DNA from: Burkholderia sp. Bp9142
GTDB lineage: Bacteria > Pseudomonadota > Gammaproteobacteria > Burkholderiales > Burkholderiaceae
DNA length: 64,000 bases
Direction: 5' to 3'
Assembly: GCF_003853415.1 (NCBI RefSeq)
Contig: NZ_QTPP01000018.1
Location: 62,001 to 126,000 of the forward strand
Shown: piece after piece, positions 53,793-64,000 of the stretch
How the letters are laid out: every line of letters starts with the position of its first letter
How positions within the stretch are numbered: the stretch's first letter is position 1
The notes under the pieces: model-generated
What the model was told of the DNA's origin: nothing
Database searches by the model: none
The model's input: the letters and a program-made list of their open reading frames with translations, nothing else
Program-made: the position numbers and the translations under genes

Positions 53793-55415
53793 TCAGCGCT
53801 TGAGCGCCGCTCGCGCGCGCTCGATCAGCGCGGTCGTCGACGAATCGTGCTTCGCGGGATCGACCGACTCCGCCGACAGGTCGGCTTCGACGACCTTGCC
53901 GAGAATCTTGCCGAGCTCGACACCCCACTGGTCGAACGGATTGATGTCCCACACCGTCGCCTGCACCAGCACCTTGTGCTCGTAGAGCGCGATCAGCGCG
54001 CCGAGCGTGCGCGGCGTCAGCGCGTCCACCAGCAGCGTCGTCGTCGGGCGGTTGCCGGGGAACGTCAGGTGCGGCGCGAGCGCTTCCTTGCCGGGGCCGG
54101 CGACCTTGCGCGCTTCGTCGAGCGTGCGGCCGAGCATCAGCGCTTCGCTCTGCGCGAAGCAGTTCGCGAGCAGCTTCGGATGATGGCTCGCGAGCGAATG
54201 CTCGGGCGTGAGCACCGCGATGAAGTCGATCGGCACGATCGTCGGGCCCTGGTGCAGCATCTGGAAAAACGCATGCTGGCCGTTGGTGCCCGGCTCGCCC
54301 CACGTGACGGCCGACGTCGGGTAGTCGACGAACCTGCCGTCCAGGCGCGCGGACTTGCCGTTGCTTTCCATCTCGAGCTGCTGCAGGTACGACGGCAGGT
54401 AGTGCAGCGCTTCCGAATACGGCGCGACGAGATAGCTCTGCGAGCCGAAGAAGTTGCGATACCAGATGCCGATCAGGCCGAGCAGCACCGGCAGGTTGCG
54501 CTCGAGCGGCGCGTCGCGGAAATGGCGGTCCATGTCGTTCGCGCCGGCGAGCAGTTCGTCGAACTGCTCGGGCCCGATCGCGATCATGATCGACAGGCCG
54601 ACCGCCGACCACAGCGAGTAGCGGCCGCCGACCCAGTCCCACATTTCGAACACGTTGTCCGCGGCGATGCCGAACTTCACGACTTCGGCCGGGTTCGCCG
54701 ACACGCCGACGAAGTGCTTCGCGAGCGCGTCCTCGGGGCAGCCGCGCGCGACGAACCAGTCGCGCAGCGAGCGTGCGTTCGTCATCGTCTCGAGCGTCGT
54801 GAAGGTCTTCGACACGATGATCGCGAGCGTTGCTTCCGGGTCGACCTGTTCGAGCACGCGCGCGAGATCGGCGCCGTCGACGTTCGACACGAAGTGGGTC
54901 GAGATGTCCGGGCTCGCGACGTGATGCAGCGCGTGCGTGACCATCTTCGGCCCGAGGTCCGAGCCGCCGATGCCGATGTTGATCACGTGGCGGATGCGCT
55001 TGCCGGTGTAGCCGGTCCACGCGCCGCTGCGCACGGCGCGTGCGAAGGTCGCCATCTTCGCGCGCTCGGCGCTGATCTGCGCATGGAACGGCGCGTGCGG
55101 GTCGGTCGCGCGCAATGCCGTGTGCAGCGCGGCGCGGCCTTCGGTCGGGTTGACGATCTCGCCGGCGAACATCGCGTCGCGGCGCGCTTCGACGCCCGCT
55201 TCGCGGGCCAGCTGCACGAGCAGGCGCAGCGTGTCGTCGTTGATGCGGTTCTTCGAGAAGTCGGCCGCGAGGCCGCCGCCCGGGACCGTGAAGCGTTCGG
55301 CACGGGTCGGCGCGCGGTCGTTTTCCGGCGCGAACCAGTCGCGCAGCCGCGCATGGCGGATCTGTTCGAAGTGGGATTGAAGGGCAGTCCAGGCGGGGAG
55401 CGAATTCAGCGTCAT
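53793..55415 (-). CDS. pgi: Glucose-6-phosphate isomerase
   Basis: The 540-residue enzyme interconverts glucose-6-phosphate and fructose-6-phosphate. Family signatures are [28 protein letters not shown], the catalytic [19 protein letters not shown] (Glu and His), and [12 protein letters not shown] near the C-terminus with the conserved Lys. The start at 55415 (MTLNSLPAW) excludes a low-complexity upstream extension. Gap to the next upstream gene 110 bases. Confidence 0.97.
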   Translation of the reverse strand: MTLNSLPAWTALQSHFEQIRHARLRDWFAPENDRAPTRAERFTVPGGGLAADFSKNRINDDTLRLLVQLAREAGVEARRDAMFAGEIVNPTEGRAALHTALRATDPHAPFHAQISAERAKMATFARAVRSGAWTGYTGKRIRHVINIGIGGSDLGPKMVTHALHHVASPDISTHFVSNVDGADLARVLEQVDPEATLAIIVSKTFTTLETMTNARSLRDWFVARGCPEDALAKHFVGVSANPAEVVKFGIAADNVFEMWDWVGGRYSLWSAVGLSIMIAIGPEQFDELLAGANDMDRHFRDAPLERNLPVLLGLIGIWYRNFFGSQSYLVAPYSEALHYLPSYLQQLEMESNGKSARLDGRFVDYPTSAVTWGEPGTNGQHAFFQMLHQGPTIVPIDFIAVLTPEHSLASHHPKLLANCFAQSEALMLGRTLDEARKVAGPGKEALAPHLTFPGNRPTTTLLVDALTPRTLGALIALYEHKVLVQATVWDINPFDQWGVELGKILGKVVEADLSAESVDPAKHDSSTTALIERARAALKR

Positions 55416-55525
55416 GGCGGTTCGAGTGAAGCGTGAATCGGGAGGAATGCCGCGCCGGCGCATCGGATCGGAAGGCCGGCGGACGAGCGGGCCCGCCGTG
55501 CGGCGGGGCACTCAGTATAGCGGCG

Positions 55526-57070
55526 TTATATGTCGGCGCGCGGCGACGGGTAAAAAAGGCGATTGATCAGCGTGCGCACCATCGGCGCGAGCTCGCCCGC
55601 GGTGAGGCCGGCCGGGCCCGTACCGTTCGCGCTCAACGTGTCGGCCGCGAGGCCGTGCAGGTACACGCCCGCGAGCGCGGCTTCGTACGGGGCGACGCGC
55701 TGCGCAAGCAACGCGCCGATCAGGCCGCCGAGCACGTCGCCGGTGCCGCCCGTGGCGAGCGCGGCGTTGCCGGTCGGGTTGATCGTCAGGCGGCCGTCGG
55801 GCGCCGCAATCACCGTGCCCGAGCCTTTCAGCACGACGATGCTCGCGTAGCGCGCGGCCAGCGCCTGGGCCGCGGCAAGCCGGTCGTGCTGCACCGTCGC
55901 GGTGTCGGTGCCGAGCAGCCGCGCTGCCTCGAGCGGATGCGGCGTCAGCACGCACGCGAGGCCGCGCGCGCCGCGGGCCGCAACGGCGGCCGCGAGGTCG
56001 GCGTGCGTCGCGACGAGGTTCAGCGCGTCGGCGTCGAGCAGTGTCACGGCGTCGTGCGCGAGCACGTCGTGCACGAGGGTTGCCGCGGCCTCGCGCGTGC
56101 CGAGGCCGCAGCCTGCCGCGATCGCGGACATCGCAGCGAGGTCGAGGCCGTCGGCCGGATGCAGCATCAGCTCGGGAAACGGCGGATCGTACGGCGGCGC
56201 GCCGGCGCCGAGAAAGCCGACATGCACCTTGCCCGTACCCGCGAACAGCGCGGCACGCGCGGCGAGGATCGGCGCGCCGCACATGCCGGTGTCGCCGCCG
56301 AGCACCGCCAGGCTGCCGAACGTGCCCTTGTGCGATGCGAACGCGCGGGCGGGCAGCGCGGCGGCGAACCGGGCCGGTGCATTCAGCACGACGGCCGGCG
56401 CGGCGGGCGGTGCGACGTCGAGCGACGCGATGTCGATCTCGCCGGCGAGATCGCGGCCGTCGCCGGTGTAAAGGCCCGGCTTCGCACCGATGAAGGTGAG
56501 CGTATGCGTTGCGGCGACCGCCACGCCCGCGCCGACGATCCGGCCCGTGTCGCTGTCCAGTCCGCTCGGCACGTCGAGCGCGAGCACGCGGCCGCCGTTT
56601 CGGGTGTGCGCGGCGATGCGCGCGGCCTGGGCGGCGAACGGACCGTCGAGCGCGCGGCCGAGGCCGATGCCGAACAGCCCGTCGACGACCCATGCGTAAT
56701 CGTCGAGCGATGCCGGCGGTTCGGCGGACAGCGGCACGCCGGCCGCGCGCGCGAGGCCGAGCGCCCATTGCGCATCCTCCGGCTTGACCGGCACCGGCAT
56801 CCACGCCTGTGTCGCGACGCCGAGCTGCTGCAACTGCGCGGCGGCCACCAGCGCGTCGCCGCCGTTGTTGCCGGGGCCGACCGCGAACCAGACCGGGCGT
56901 TCGTCGCCGGCGACCCGCTCGGACAGCCAGCGCGCGGCGGCGGCGCCTGCGCGGCCCATCAGCGTGTGCGGCGGCAGTTCGGCGGTTGCGGCGGTCTCGG
57001 CCGCGCGCAGGTCGGCGACGCGCAGCAGCGCAAGCGGGGCGGAGTCGGGAAGCGGGCGGGCATTCGTCAT
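55526..57070 (-). CDS. nnr: Bifunctional NAD(P)H-hydrate epimerase / ADP-dependent dehydratase
   Basis: The 514-residue fusion repairs hydrated NADH and NADPH. The N-terminal YjeF_N epimerase domain (about 1-225) carries VGPGNNGGDALVAAAQL and ALDVPSGLDSDTG. The C-terminal ribokinase-like dehydratase (about 235-510) carries KGTFGSLAVLGGD, VLTPHPLEAARLLG, VVLKGSGTVIAAPDG, and the catalytic NAALATGGTGDVLGGLIGAL with Asp. It lies between pgi and a D-amino-acid dehydrogenase gene on the same strand. Confidence 0.93.
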   Translation of the reverse strand: MTNARPLPDSAPLALLRVADLRAAETAATAELPPHTLMGRAGAAAARWLSERVAGDERPVWFAVGPGNNGGDALVAAAQLQQLGVATQAWMPVPVKPEDAQWALGLARAAGVPLSAEPPASLDDYAWVVDGLFGIGLGRALDGPFAAQAARIAAHTRNGGRVLALDVPSGLDSDTGRIVGAGVAVAATHTLTFIGAKPGLYTGDGRDLAGEIDIASLDVAPPAAPAVVLNAPARFAAALPARAFASHKGTFGSLAVLGGDTGMCGAPILAARAALFAGTGKVHVGFLGAGAPPYDPPFPELMLHPADGLDLAAMSAIAAGCGLGTREAAATLVHDVLAHDAVTLLDADALNLVATHADLAAAVAARGARGLACVLTPHPLEAARLLGTDTATVQHDRLAAAQALAARYASIVVLKGSGTVIAAPDGRLTINPTGNAALATGGTGDVLGGLIGALLAQRVAPYEAALAGVYLHGLAADTLSANGTGPAGLTAGELAPMVRTLINRLFYPSPRADI

Positions 57071-57122
57071 CGCGGGGTCATGGCAGCGGGGAGTGAGCCG
57101 CCCCGGGACGGGCCCGCAGCGG

Positions 57123-58427
57123 TCAGGTCGTGAAGCGTGCGGCGCTCAGCGCGGCGAGCGTGTCGGCGGGCCACGTCTGCGTGTCGCCGCCCAGGCAGTC
57201 GGTCACCACTTTAGCAGACCCGCACGCGAGGCCCCAACCGGCCGGCCCGTGGCCGAAATTGACGAACACGCGCGGATGCGGGGTCGGACCGACGACCGGC
57301 AGGCCGTCCGGCGACAGCAGCTGCGTGCCCTGCCAGGACAACGCGGCGGAAATCTTCGCCGCGCCCGGCACCCAGTCGTGGACGGCCTGGCCGAGCAGCG
57401 CGAGCGCGGCCTCGGACAGCGGCTCGGGGAGCGGCTTCGCGGTGTCGGCGAGGCTCTGCAGCACGGCGCCGCCGCCGACGCGCAGCCGCTGGTGGGTGCG
57501 TGTGATCGAGATCCGCTTGATCGAATCGACCACGCTCAGGTGCGGTGCATGTTCCTCGTACGCGACCGGCGCGGTCAGCGTATGGGCGCGGACCGGATGC
57601 AGCGGCAGCCGCCAGCCGAGCCGCTCCAGCAGCGGCAGGCTGCCGGCGCCGGCGGCGACCACGATCGCGTCGGCCGACATCACGTCGACCTCGCGCGCCT
57701 TCGCCGCGTGCCGGCCGCCGGCCGGCGGTGTGAGCTCGACCGCGGCGCGGCCGGTGTCGACGCGGATCGCTGCGACGTCCGCGCCGAAGCGGAACTGCAC
57801 GCCGTGCTCGTCGAGCGTCTGCTTGACCAGCTTCGCGAACAGCGGGCAGTTCCCGGTGCGCTCGGTCTCCAGCAGCACGCCGCCGGCGAAGCCGGGCTCG
57901 GCCGGCACCGACGGCTCGAGTGCCGCGCATTCGTCGGCGGTGAGCACGCGGTACGGCTGGTCGAGCGTGCGCAGCAGGTCGAGCGCGGGCTGCATGGCTT
58001 CCCAGTCGCGCGGATCGCGCACGACATGCAGGATTCCGGGCTTCTGCTCGAATTCGAGCTCGAAGCGTGCTTCGATGTCGGCGAGGGTTTCGCGCGACGC
58101 GTCGATCAGCGGGCGCAGCCGCGCATACTGCGCGGCGAATGCGCCGGGCTCGCGCAGCGCGGCGAGCTGCTTGACGAAGCGGCGCACGCCGCCGTTGAAG
58201 CCCGGCTTGTAGACAATGCCGGTGTCGCGCGGCTGGCGCTGGCGCATGAAGGTCGGGCCGAACCAGACGTCGAGCGGGCTCGGCAGCAGCGTGCCGCCGT
58301 CGCCGTAGGTCGCGCCCTGCGCGACGGTCGCGTGGCGTTCGACCACGCACACGCGATGGCCGGCCGCGCGCAGCTGGTAGGCGGTGGCGACGCCGCTGAT
58401 TCCGCCGCCGATGACGATGACATCCAT
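57123..58427 (-). CDS. dadA: D-amino-acid dehydrogenase (FAD-dependent, DadA-like)
   Basis: The 434-residue flavoprotein starts with the dinucleotide-binding motif VIVIGGGISGVATAYQLRAA and an acidic end (VVERHA). The C-terminal FAD-contact region is HGPAGWGLACGSAK. It has the substrate-domain pattern of D-amino acid dehydrogenases, which oxidise D-Ala and others to keto acids and pass electrons to the membrane chain. Burkholderia have paralogues, so dadA is assigned with caution. The start is 58427 (MDVIVIGGG). It is 52 bases upstream of the nnr gene start in the same direction, so the two may be cotranscribed. Confidence 0.82.
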   Translation of the reverse strand: MDVIVIGGGISGVATAYQLRAAGHRVCVVERHATVAQGATYGDGGTLLPSPLDVWFGPTFMRQRQPRDTGIVYKPGFNGGVRRFVKQLAALREPGAFAAQYARLRPLIDASRETLADIEARFELEFEQKPGILHVVRDPRDWEAMQPALDLLRTLDQPYRVLTADECAALEPSVPAEPGFAGGVLLETERTGNCPLFAKLVKQTLDEHGVQFRFGADVAAIRVDTGRAAVELTPPAGGRHAAKAREVDVMSADAIVVAAGAGSLPLLERLGWRLPLHPVRAHTLTAPVAYEEHAPHLSVVDSIKRISITRTHQRLRVGGGAVLQSLADTAKPLPEPLSEAALALLGQAVHDWVPGAAKISAALSWQGTQLLSPDGLPVVGPTPHPRVFVNFGHGPAGWGLACGSAKVVTDCLGGDTQTWPADTLAALSAARFTT

Positions 58428-58766
58428 GGATTGCTTCGATGACGGGCGGCGCGCACGCCGCCCGGTGAGAATTCGCTGACGGGCCCCCGGCCCGGTGAAC
58501 CGGGAATGATAGCGCCAAAATCGCGCCAACCGGCGCCACGCGATGCCATCCGCTTCTGCCGCCGTGCGGTCGCCGGCTGCCGCGGCCGTGCACGCAGGCG
58601 TGGCAGGCGCGGCGGGCGGTTGGGGGCGGCGGGCGCCGGCGCACCGTCGCGGTGCGTGACGGGTGCCGATCAGCCGGTCTGGGGCGACCGACTTCCGGGT
58701 ATAATTACGGCCTTCCTTTCGCCCCACGTCGCCACCTCGCGCGACTCATCGACGTCAGTCCAGCCC
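58428..58766. promoter_or_regulatory. Divergent region dadA/purL with TATAAT for purL
   Basis: TATAAT at 58700-58705 is a consensus -10, 61 bases before purL; the matching -35 is poor. The rest is very GC-rich, with no clear purine repressor box recognised by eye. Confidence 0.5.
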
Positions 58767-61700
58767 ATGGCTCACTTCTCGTGTTTTCCCGGCGCTTCGG
58801 CCCTCTCCGATTTCCGTCAAACCCGTCTGCTCGACACGCTCAGGCAAATCGACGCCAACATCGTCGCGGTGCGCGGCCAGTTCCTGCACTTCGTCAATGC
58901 GGCCGAGCCGCTGTCGGCGGACGACAGCGCCCGCATCGACGCGCTGATGCACTACGGCGCGCCGTTCGAACCGGCGGCCGAGAAGGGGACGGCCGAGACC
59001 TTCGTCGTGCTGCCGCGCTTCGGCACGGTTTCGCCGTGGGCGAGCAAGGCGACCGACATCGCGCAGCACTGCGGCCTCACGCAGGTGCGCCGCATCGAGC
59101 GCGGCGTCGAATTCACGGTCACGCTGAAGTCGGGCCTGCTCGGCGGCAAGAAGGCGTTGTCCGACGACGCGCGCGCCGCGGTGGCAGCCGCGCTGCATGA
59201 CCGGATGACCGAAAGCGTGGTCGCCGCGCGCGACGACGCGAAGCACCTGTTCGACGAACTGCCGGCCAGGCCGCTCGCGACCGTCGACGTGCTGGGCGTC
59301 GGCCGCGCCGCGCTCGAGCGCGCGAACGTCGAGCTGGGCCTTGCGCTCGCCGACGACGAGATCGACTACCTGGTCGACGCGTTCCGCAAGCTCGAGCGCA
59401 ACCCGACCGACGTCGAGCTGATGATGTTCGCGCAGGCGAACAGCGAGCACTGCCGCCACAAGATCTTCAACGCGCAGTGGACGATCGACGGGCAAGCGCA
59501 GGACATGTCGCTGTTCGCGATGATCCGCAACACCGAGAAGCTGAGCCCGCAGGGCACGATCGTCGCGTATTCGGACAACTCGTCGATCATGGTCGGCGCC
59601 GAAGCCGAGCGCTGGTTCCCGCGCAACGCGGGCGCGGCCGGCGAGCCGGGCGAACGTTATGGTCGTCATACCGAGCTCACGCACACGCTGATGAAGGTCG
59701 AGACGCACAACCACCCGACGGCGATCTCGCCGTTCCCGGGCGCGGCGACCGGCGCGGGCGGCGAGATCCGCGACGAAGGCGCGACGGGCCGCGGCGCGCG
59801 TCCGAAGGCCGGCCTCACGGGCTTCACCGTGTCGAACCTCGACCTGCCTGACGCACGCCAGTCGTGGGAAAACGCCCGCGACGCGGCGCAACCGGTCGGC
59901 GGGCGCAACCCGAACGACGCGCACGGCCCGTACGGCCGCCCGGACCGCATCGCGTCGCCGCTGCAGATCATGATCGACGGCCCGCTCGGCGGCGCCGCGT
60001 TCAACAACGAATTCGGCCGTCCGAACCTCGGCGGCTACTTCCGCGTGTACGAGCAGAACGTCGGCGGCCAGGTGCGCGGCTATCACAAGCCGATCATGAT
60101 CGCGGGCGGCCTCGGCAACATCGCGGATCAACACACGCACAAGCACGACGTGCCGGCCGGCTCCCTGCTGATCCAGATCGGCGGCCCCGGCATGCGGATC
60201 GGCATGGGCGGCGGCGCGGCGAGCTCGATGGCGACCGGCGCGAACACGGCCGAGCTCGACTTCGACTCGGTGCAGCGCGGCAACCCGGAAATCGAGCGGC
60301 GCGCGCAGGAAGTGATCAACGGCTGCTGGCAGCTCGGCGCGGAAAACCCGATCCTGAGCATCCACGACGTCGGCGCGGGCGGCCTGTCGAACGCGTTCCC
60401 CGAGATCGTCGACGGCGCGGGCAAGGGCGCGCGCTTCGAACTGCGCAAGGTTACGCTCGAGGAATCGGGCCTGTCGCCGCGCGAAATCTGGTCGAACGAG
60501 GCGCAGGAGCGCTACGTGCTGGCGATCGCACCGGCCGACCTGCCGCGCTTCGAGGCGATCTGCGCGCGCGAGCGCTGCCCGTTCGCGGTGGTCGGTGTCG
60601 CGACCGACGAACGCCAGCTGAAGCTCGTCGACGACGAAGCGACGGGCGTCGACGAATACCCGGTCGACATGCCGATGGAAGTGCTGCTCGGCAAGCCGCC
60701 GCGCATGCACCGCGACGTCGCGCGCGTCGCGACCGAGCGCGCGCCGGTCGACGTGACGGGCATCGCGCTGTCGGAAGTCGCGGTCGACGTGCTGAAGCAC
60801 CCGACGGTCGGCAGCAAGTCGTTCCTGATCACGATCGGCGACCGTTCGGTCGGCGGCACGTCGGTGCGCGACCAGATGGTCGGCCCGTGGCAGGTGCCGG
60901 TGGCCGACTGCGCGGTGACCGCGCTCGACTATGCGGGCTTCAAGGGCGAGGCGATGACGATGGCCGAGCGCACGCCGCTCGCGGTGATCGACGCGCCGGC
61001 ATCGGGCCGCATGGCCGTCGGCGAGGCGATCACGAACATCGCGAGCGCGCCGATCGCGTCGCTCGACAAGCTGAAGCTGTCGGCGAACTGGATGGCCGCA
61101 TGCGGCACGGCCGGCGAGGACGCCGCGCTGTTCGACACGGTCAAGGCGATCGGCATGGAACTGTGCCCGGCGCTCGGGATCGGCATTCCGGTCGGCAAGG
61201 ACTCGCTGTCGATGAAGACCAAGTGGGACGAGCAGGGCGTCGCGAAGGAAGTGGTGTCGCCGGTGTCGCTGATCATCTCCGCGTTCGCGCCGGTCGAGGA
61301 CGTGCGCCGCCACCTGACGCCGCAACTGCGCCGCATCGCGGACGCGGGCGACAGCGTGCTGATCGCGATCGATCTCGGCCGCGGCAAGAACCGGATGGGC
61401 GGCAGCATCTTCGCGCAGGTCACGCAGCAGGTCGGTGATGCGACGCCGGACGTCGACGATCCGGAAGACCTGAAGCGCTTCTTCAATGCGATCCAGTCGC
61501 TCAACGCGCAGGACAAGCTGCTCGCGTACCACGACCGCTCGGACGGCGGCCTGTGGGCGACGGTCTGCGAAATGGCGTTCGCGGGTCACGCGGGCGTGTC
61601 GCTGAACGTCGACATGCTGACGCTCGACCCGCATCACGAATCCGACTACGGCGACGCGAAGGACTGGGCGAAGCAGACGAGCGGCCGCCGCGAGGATCGC

Positions 61701-62831
61701 ACGCTGCGCGCGCTGTTCTCGGAAGAGCTCGGCGCCGTCGTGCAGGTGCGCGCGGCCGATCGCGACGCGGTGCTCGGCGCGCTGCGCGAGTGCGGCCTGT
61801 CGGCGTGCTCGCACGTGATCGGCACGGTCAACGATCGCGACGTGATCGAGGTGTACCGCGACGCGAAGAAGGTCTTCGACGCGCCGCGCGCCGAACTCCA
61901 TCGCGCATGGGGCGAAGTGAGCTGGCGCATCGCGCGCCTGCGCGACAACCCCGCGTGTGCGGATGCCGAATACGACACGCTGCTCGATGCGGCCGACCCG
62001 GGCATCTCGCCGGTGCTGACGTTCGACCCGGCCGACGACATCGCCGTGCCGTTCATCGCGACGGGCGCCCGCCCGCGCGTCGCGATCCTGCGCGAGCAGG
62101 GCGTGAACTCGCACCTCGAAACCGCGTACGCGTTCGACCGCGCGGGCTTCGACGCGCACGACGTGCACATGAGCGACCTGCTGGCCGGCCGCGCGACGCT
62201 CGCCGATTTCGCGGGTGCGGTGGCGTGCGGCGGCTTCTCGTACGGCGACGTGCTGGGTGCCGGCGAAGGCTGGGCGAAGACGATTCGCTTCAACGCGAAT
62301 CTCGCCGACATGTTCTCGGCCTTCTTCGCGCGTCCCGACACGTTCGCGCTCGGCATCTGCAACGGTTGCCAGATGCTGTCGAGCCTCGCGTCGATGATCC
62401 CGGGTGCGGAAGCGTGGCCGAAGTTCACGCGCAACAAGTCCGAGCAGTTCGAGGCGCGCTTCTCGTTCGTCGAGGTCGAGAAGTCGCCGTCGATCTTCTT
62501 CGCGGGGATGGAAGGCTCGCGGATTCCGGTGGCGGTCGCGCACGGCGAAGGCTATGCGGACTTCTCGCAGCAGGGCGACATCGATCGCGTCGCGGTTGCG
62601 ATGCGCTACGTCGACCACCGCGGCGAAGCGACCGAGCGCTATCCGTTCAACCCGAACGGGTCGCCGGCCGGCATCACGTCGGTCACGACGGCCGACGGCC
62701 GCTTCTCGGTGCTGATGCCGCACATGGAGCGCGTGCATCGCACGGTCACGATGAGCTGGCACCCGGAAGGCTGGGACGAAGCGAGCCCGTGGATGCGCGT
62801 GTTCCGTAACGCGCGCCGCTGGATCGGCTGA
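58767..62831 (+). CDS. purL: Phosphoribosylformylglycinamidine synthase
   Basis: The 1354-residue large PurL, proteobacterial single-chain form, converts FGAR to FGAM using ATP and glutamine. An N-terminal PurS-like region precedes duplicated synthetase domains ([20 protein letters not shown] with ATP/substrate contacts, and [15 protein letters not shown]). The C-terminal glutaminase begins about residue 1105 and has the Cys nucleophile in [15 protein letters not shown] and a His-x-Glu in SWHPEGW. The start at 58767 ([11 protein letters not shown]) matches the family; the frame extends upstream by 87 codons of GC-rich sequence. Confidence 0.98.
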   Translation: MAHFSCFPGASALSDFRQTRLLDTLRQIDANIVAVRGQFLHFVNAAEPLSADDSARIDALMHYGAPFEPAAEKGTAETFVVLPRFGTVSPWASKATDIAQHCGLTQVRRIERGVEFTVTLKSGLLGGKKALSDDARAAVAAALHDRMTESVVAARDDAKHLFDELPARPLATVDVLGVGRAALERANVELGLALADDEIDYLVDAFRKLERNPTDVELMMFAQANSEHCRHKIFNAQWTIDGQAQDMSLFAMIRNTEKLSPQGTIVAYSDNSSIMVGAEAERWFPRNAGAAGEPGERYGRHTELTHTLMKVETHNHPTAISPFPGAATGAGGEIRDEGATGRGARPKAGLTGFTVSNLDLPDARQSWENARDAAQPVGGRNPNDAHGPYGRPDRIASPLQIMIDGPLGGAAFNNEFGRPNLGGYFRVYEQNVGGQVRGYHKPIMIAGGLGNIADQHTHKHDVPAGSLLIQIGGPGMRIGMGGGAASSMATGANTAELDFDSVQRGNPEIERRAQEVINGCWQLGAENPILSIHDVGAGGLSNAFPEIVDGAGKGARFELRKVTLEESGLSPREIWSNEAQERYVLAIAPADLPRFEAICARERCPFAVVGVATDERQLKLVDDEATGVDEYPVDMPMEVLLGKPPRMHRDVARVATERAPVDVTGIALSEVAVDVLKHPTVGSKSFLITIGDRSVGGTSVRDQMVGPWQVPVADCAVTALDYAGFKGEAMTMAERTPLAVIDAPASGRMAVGEAITNIASAPIASLDKLKLSANWMAACGTAGEDAALFDTVKAIGMELCPALGIGIPVGKDSLSMKTKWDEQGVAKEVVSPVSLIISAFAPVEDVRRHLTPQLRRIADAGDSVLIAIDLGRGKNRMGGSIFAQVTQQVGDATPDVDDPEDLKRFFNAIQSLNAQDKLLAYHDRSDGGLWATVCEMAFAGHAGVSLNVDMLTLDPHHESDYGDAKDWAKQTSGRREDRTLRALFSEELGAVVQVRAADRDAVLGALRECGLSACSHVIGTVNDRDVIEVYRDAKKVFDAPRAELHRAWGEVSWRIARLRDNPACADAEYDTLLDAADPGISPVLTFDPADDIAVPFIATGARPRVAILREQGVNSHLETAYAFDRAGFDAHDVHMSDLLAGRATLADFAGAVACGGFSYGDVLGAGEGWAKTIRFNANLADMFSAFFARPDTFALGICNGCQMLSSLASMIPGAEAWPKFTRNKSEQFEARFSFVEVEKSPSIFFAGMEGSRIPVAVAHGEGYADFSQQGDIDRVAVAMRYVDHRGEATERYPFNPNGSPAGITSVTTADGRFSVLMPHMERVHRTVTMSWHPEGWDEASPWMRVFRNARRWIG

Positions 62832-63373
62832 TGTTCGATCCGCACGCGCCGGTCGAGATCGTCACGCTGCGCGACGAACGCGCGAGCGACGTCGATGCGA
62901 TCGGTCGTGTGCTTGCGACCGCGTTCGCGGACGAGCCGCGGCACGGGCAGTTCGAGCGGCAGATCGTCGACGCGCTGCGCGCGGACGGCGCACTTGGCGT
63001 GTCGCTCGTCGCGGAGCGTGATGACCGCGTGATCGGCCACGTCGCGTTCTCGCCGGTGTCGATCGGCGGCGAGCCGGCCGGCAGCCACGCGTGGTACGGG
63101 CTTGCGCCGCTCGCGGTGCTGCCCGAGTGCCGGCGCCAGAGCATGGGTGCGGGGCTCGTGCGCACGGGGCTCGACGCGTTGCGCCGGCTCGGTGCGCGCG
63201 GCTGCGTCGTGCTCGGCGATCCCGCGTACTACGCGCGTTTCGGCTTCGTGCCGTCCGGCGATCTCGTGTTCCCCGGCGCGCCGCCCGGGTATTTCCTCGC
63301 GCTGGCGTTCGACGCCGCCGCGCCGCGGCCGTCGGGTGAGGTCCGCTATCACGCGGCGTTCTATCCGGCATAG
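62831..63373 (+). CDS. GNAT-family N-acetyltransferase
   Basis: The 180-residue acetyltransferase has the GNAT acetyl-CoA motif around LAPLAVLPECRRQSMGAGLV (V..R..G.G) and GDPAYYARFGFVPS (YY..FGF). It resembles the YhbS group. The ATG overlaps the purL stop by one base (TGATG), so it is probably translated by reinitiation after purL. Substrate unknown. Confidence 0.9.
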   Translation: MFDPHAPVEIVTLRDERASDVDAIGRVLATAFADEPRHGQFERQIVDALRADGALGVSLVAERDDRVIGHVAFSPVSIGGEPAGSHAWYGLAPLAVLPECRRQSMGAGLVRTGLDALRRLGARGCVVLGDPAYYARFGFVPSGDLVFPGAPPGYFLALAFDAAAPRPSGEVRYHAAFYPA

Positions 63374-63413
63374 CGGTTCGCTGCGCCGCGCGGACGTGAT
63401 TCCGCCGTTCCGG

Positions 63414-63438
63414 AAAGCCGCCTCGAAGCGGCTTTTTC
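63414..63438 (+). terminator. Terminator after the acetyltransferase gene
   Basis: The stem aaagccgc/gcggcttt with loop ctcgaa is followed by a T-run. Confidence 0.85.
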
Positions 63439-63481
63439 TTTGCGCAGCCGCCGTGTCGATCGACTGATCACACGCGCGCAT

Positions 63482-63515
63482 GAAAAAGAAAAAGGCCGCT
63501 CCGGGGAGCGGCCTT
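63482..63515 (-). terminator. Terminator of the right-edge isomerase gene
   Basis: Palindrome aaggccgctccggggagcggcctt with an A-rich left flank: read on the minus strand it is a stem with a T-run, just after the stop at 63539. Confidence 0.85.
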
Positions 63516-63538
63516 GGCGTGGGCGAACGTCGCCGACG

Positions 63539-64000
63539 TTACTGGATCTTCGCCTGCTGGCGCAGGCCTTCCTCGAACGCCTGCAGCTTCTGCTGCACGA
63601 GCTGCTGCGCGATCTGCGCCTTCACCTGGTCGAACGGCGGCGGGGCGACGTCGCGGGTGTCGTCGACACGGATGATGTGCCAGCCGAACTGCGTCTTCAC
63701 CGGCGTGTCGGTCATCTGGCCTTTCTGCAGCTTCTGCGCGGCCGCCGCGAATTCCGGTACGTATGCCTTCGGGTCGGACCAGTCGAGGTCGCCGCCGTTC
63801 TTGCCCGAACCCGGATCCTTCGAGTACTGCTTTGCCAGATCCTCGAACTTCGCGCCGCCCTTGATCTTCGCGATCAGGTCCTTCGCCTGCTGCTCGCTGT
63901 CGACGAGGATGTGGTGCAGGTGGTACTCGCGGTTGCCGCCGGCGCCCTTCACGAGCTCGTCATAGCGCGCCTTCACTTCCGCGTCGGTCGGCTGGTTCTT
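63539..64000 (-). CDS. Parvulin-type peptidyl-prolyl isomerase (5' end cut by window edge)
   Basis: The reverse strand is open from the right edge to a TAA at 63539, giving at least 153 C-terminal residues. The parvulin domain is clear: EYHLHHILVDSEQQAKDLIA, GAKFEDLAKQYSKDPGSGKN, GGDLDWSDPKAYVPEF and FGWHIIRVDDTR. A Gln-rich C-terminal helix follows. It is likely a periplasmic foldase of the PrsA/Cbf2 type; the N-terminus and signal peptide are outside the window. Confidence 0.9.
   Translation of the reverse strand, partial: KNQPTDAEVKARYDELVKGAGGNREYHLHHILVDSEQQAKDLIAKIKGGAKFEDLAKQYSKDPGSGKNGGDLDWSDPKAYVPEFAAAAQKLQKGQMTDTPVKTQFGWHIIRVDDTRDVAPPPFDQVKAQIAQQLVQQKLQAFEEGLRQQAKIQ

Noticed and set aside
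58755..62762. Minus-strand open frame of 1335 codons opposite purL
   Set aside because: Antisense shadow; purL is complete on the other strand.

Overview
The window is about 67% GC, with strong GC-ending codon bias. Its gene order and protein sequences fit the main chromosome of a Burkholderia species, most likely of the B. cepacia complex. Indicators are tig-clpP-clpX-lon followed by tRNA-Val/tRNA-Asp and ppiD, the ispD-ispF pair, ahpC/ahpD, an EnvZ/OmpR pair, and a beta-proteobacterial bcsD-P-Q-A-B-C cellulose operon. Species assignment is inference from familiarity, not a search.

Layout. 1-20 kb is housekeeping: a cut-off PspA gene, PBP1a (ponA), a small lipoprotein, a threonine/serine dehydratase with argE, mfd, ispD-ispF, ahpD/ahpC with an OxyR-like site, the envZ/ompR-type two-component pair, a secreted-protein pair (DUF1800/DUF1501), a squalene-synthase-fold protein and tRNA-Leu. 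19.6-20.3 kb, just after tRNA-Leu, is lower in GC and has no recognisable intact gene. 20.4-31.2 kb is the cellulose synthesis and export operon, tightly coupled at bcsP/bcsQ/bcsA; no bcsZ cellulase lies in it. 31.5-39.8 kb is accessory metabolism. It holds a porin-MFS-HDAC-like amidohydrolase operon with a divergent LuxR-type regulator, a ketopantoate-reductase-like gene, a MarR regulator and a glycerate kinase.

40.1-46.4 kb is the proteostasis cluster tig-clpP-clpX-lon. Directly after the lon terminator sits the most unusual part of the window, a nested mobile element at 46.4-49.7 kb. A group II intron with its reverse transcriptase/maturase begins four bases after the terminator T-run. It is itself split between domains V and VI by an IS110/IS1111-type insertion sequence. 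That IS has a perfect 14-bp subterminal inverted repeat and a long non-coding right end that could hold a bridge RNA. tRNA-Val, tRNA-Asp and a partial duplication of the tRNA-Asp 3' end follow.

50.3-64 kb returns to housekeeping: ppiD, tesA and a divergent ABC ATPase whose start codons overlap, pgi, the NAD(P)HX repair gene, a D-amino-acid dehydrogenase, purL with a coupled acetyltransferase gene, and a cut-off parvulin-type isomerase at the right edge.
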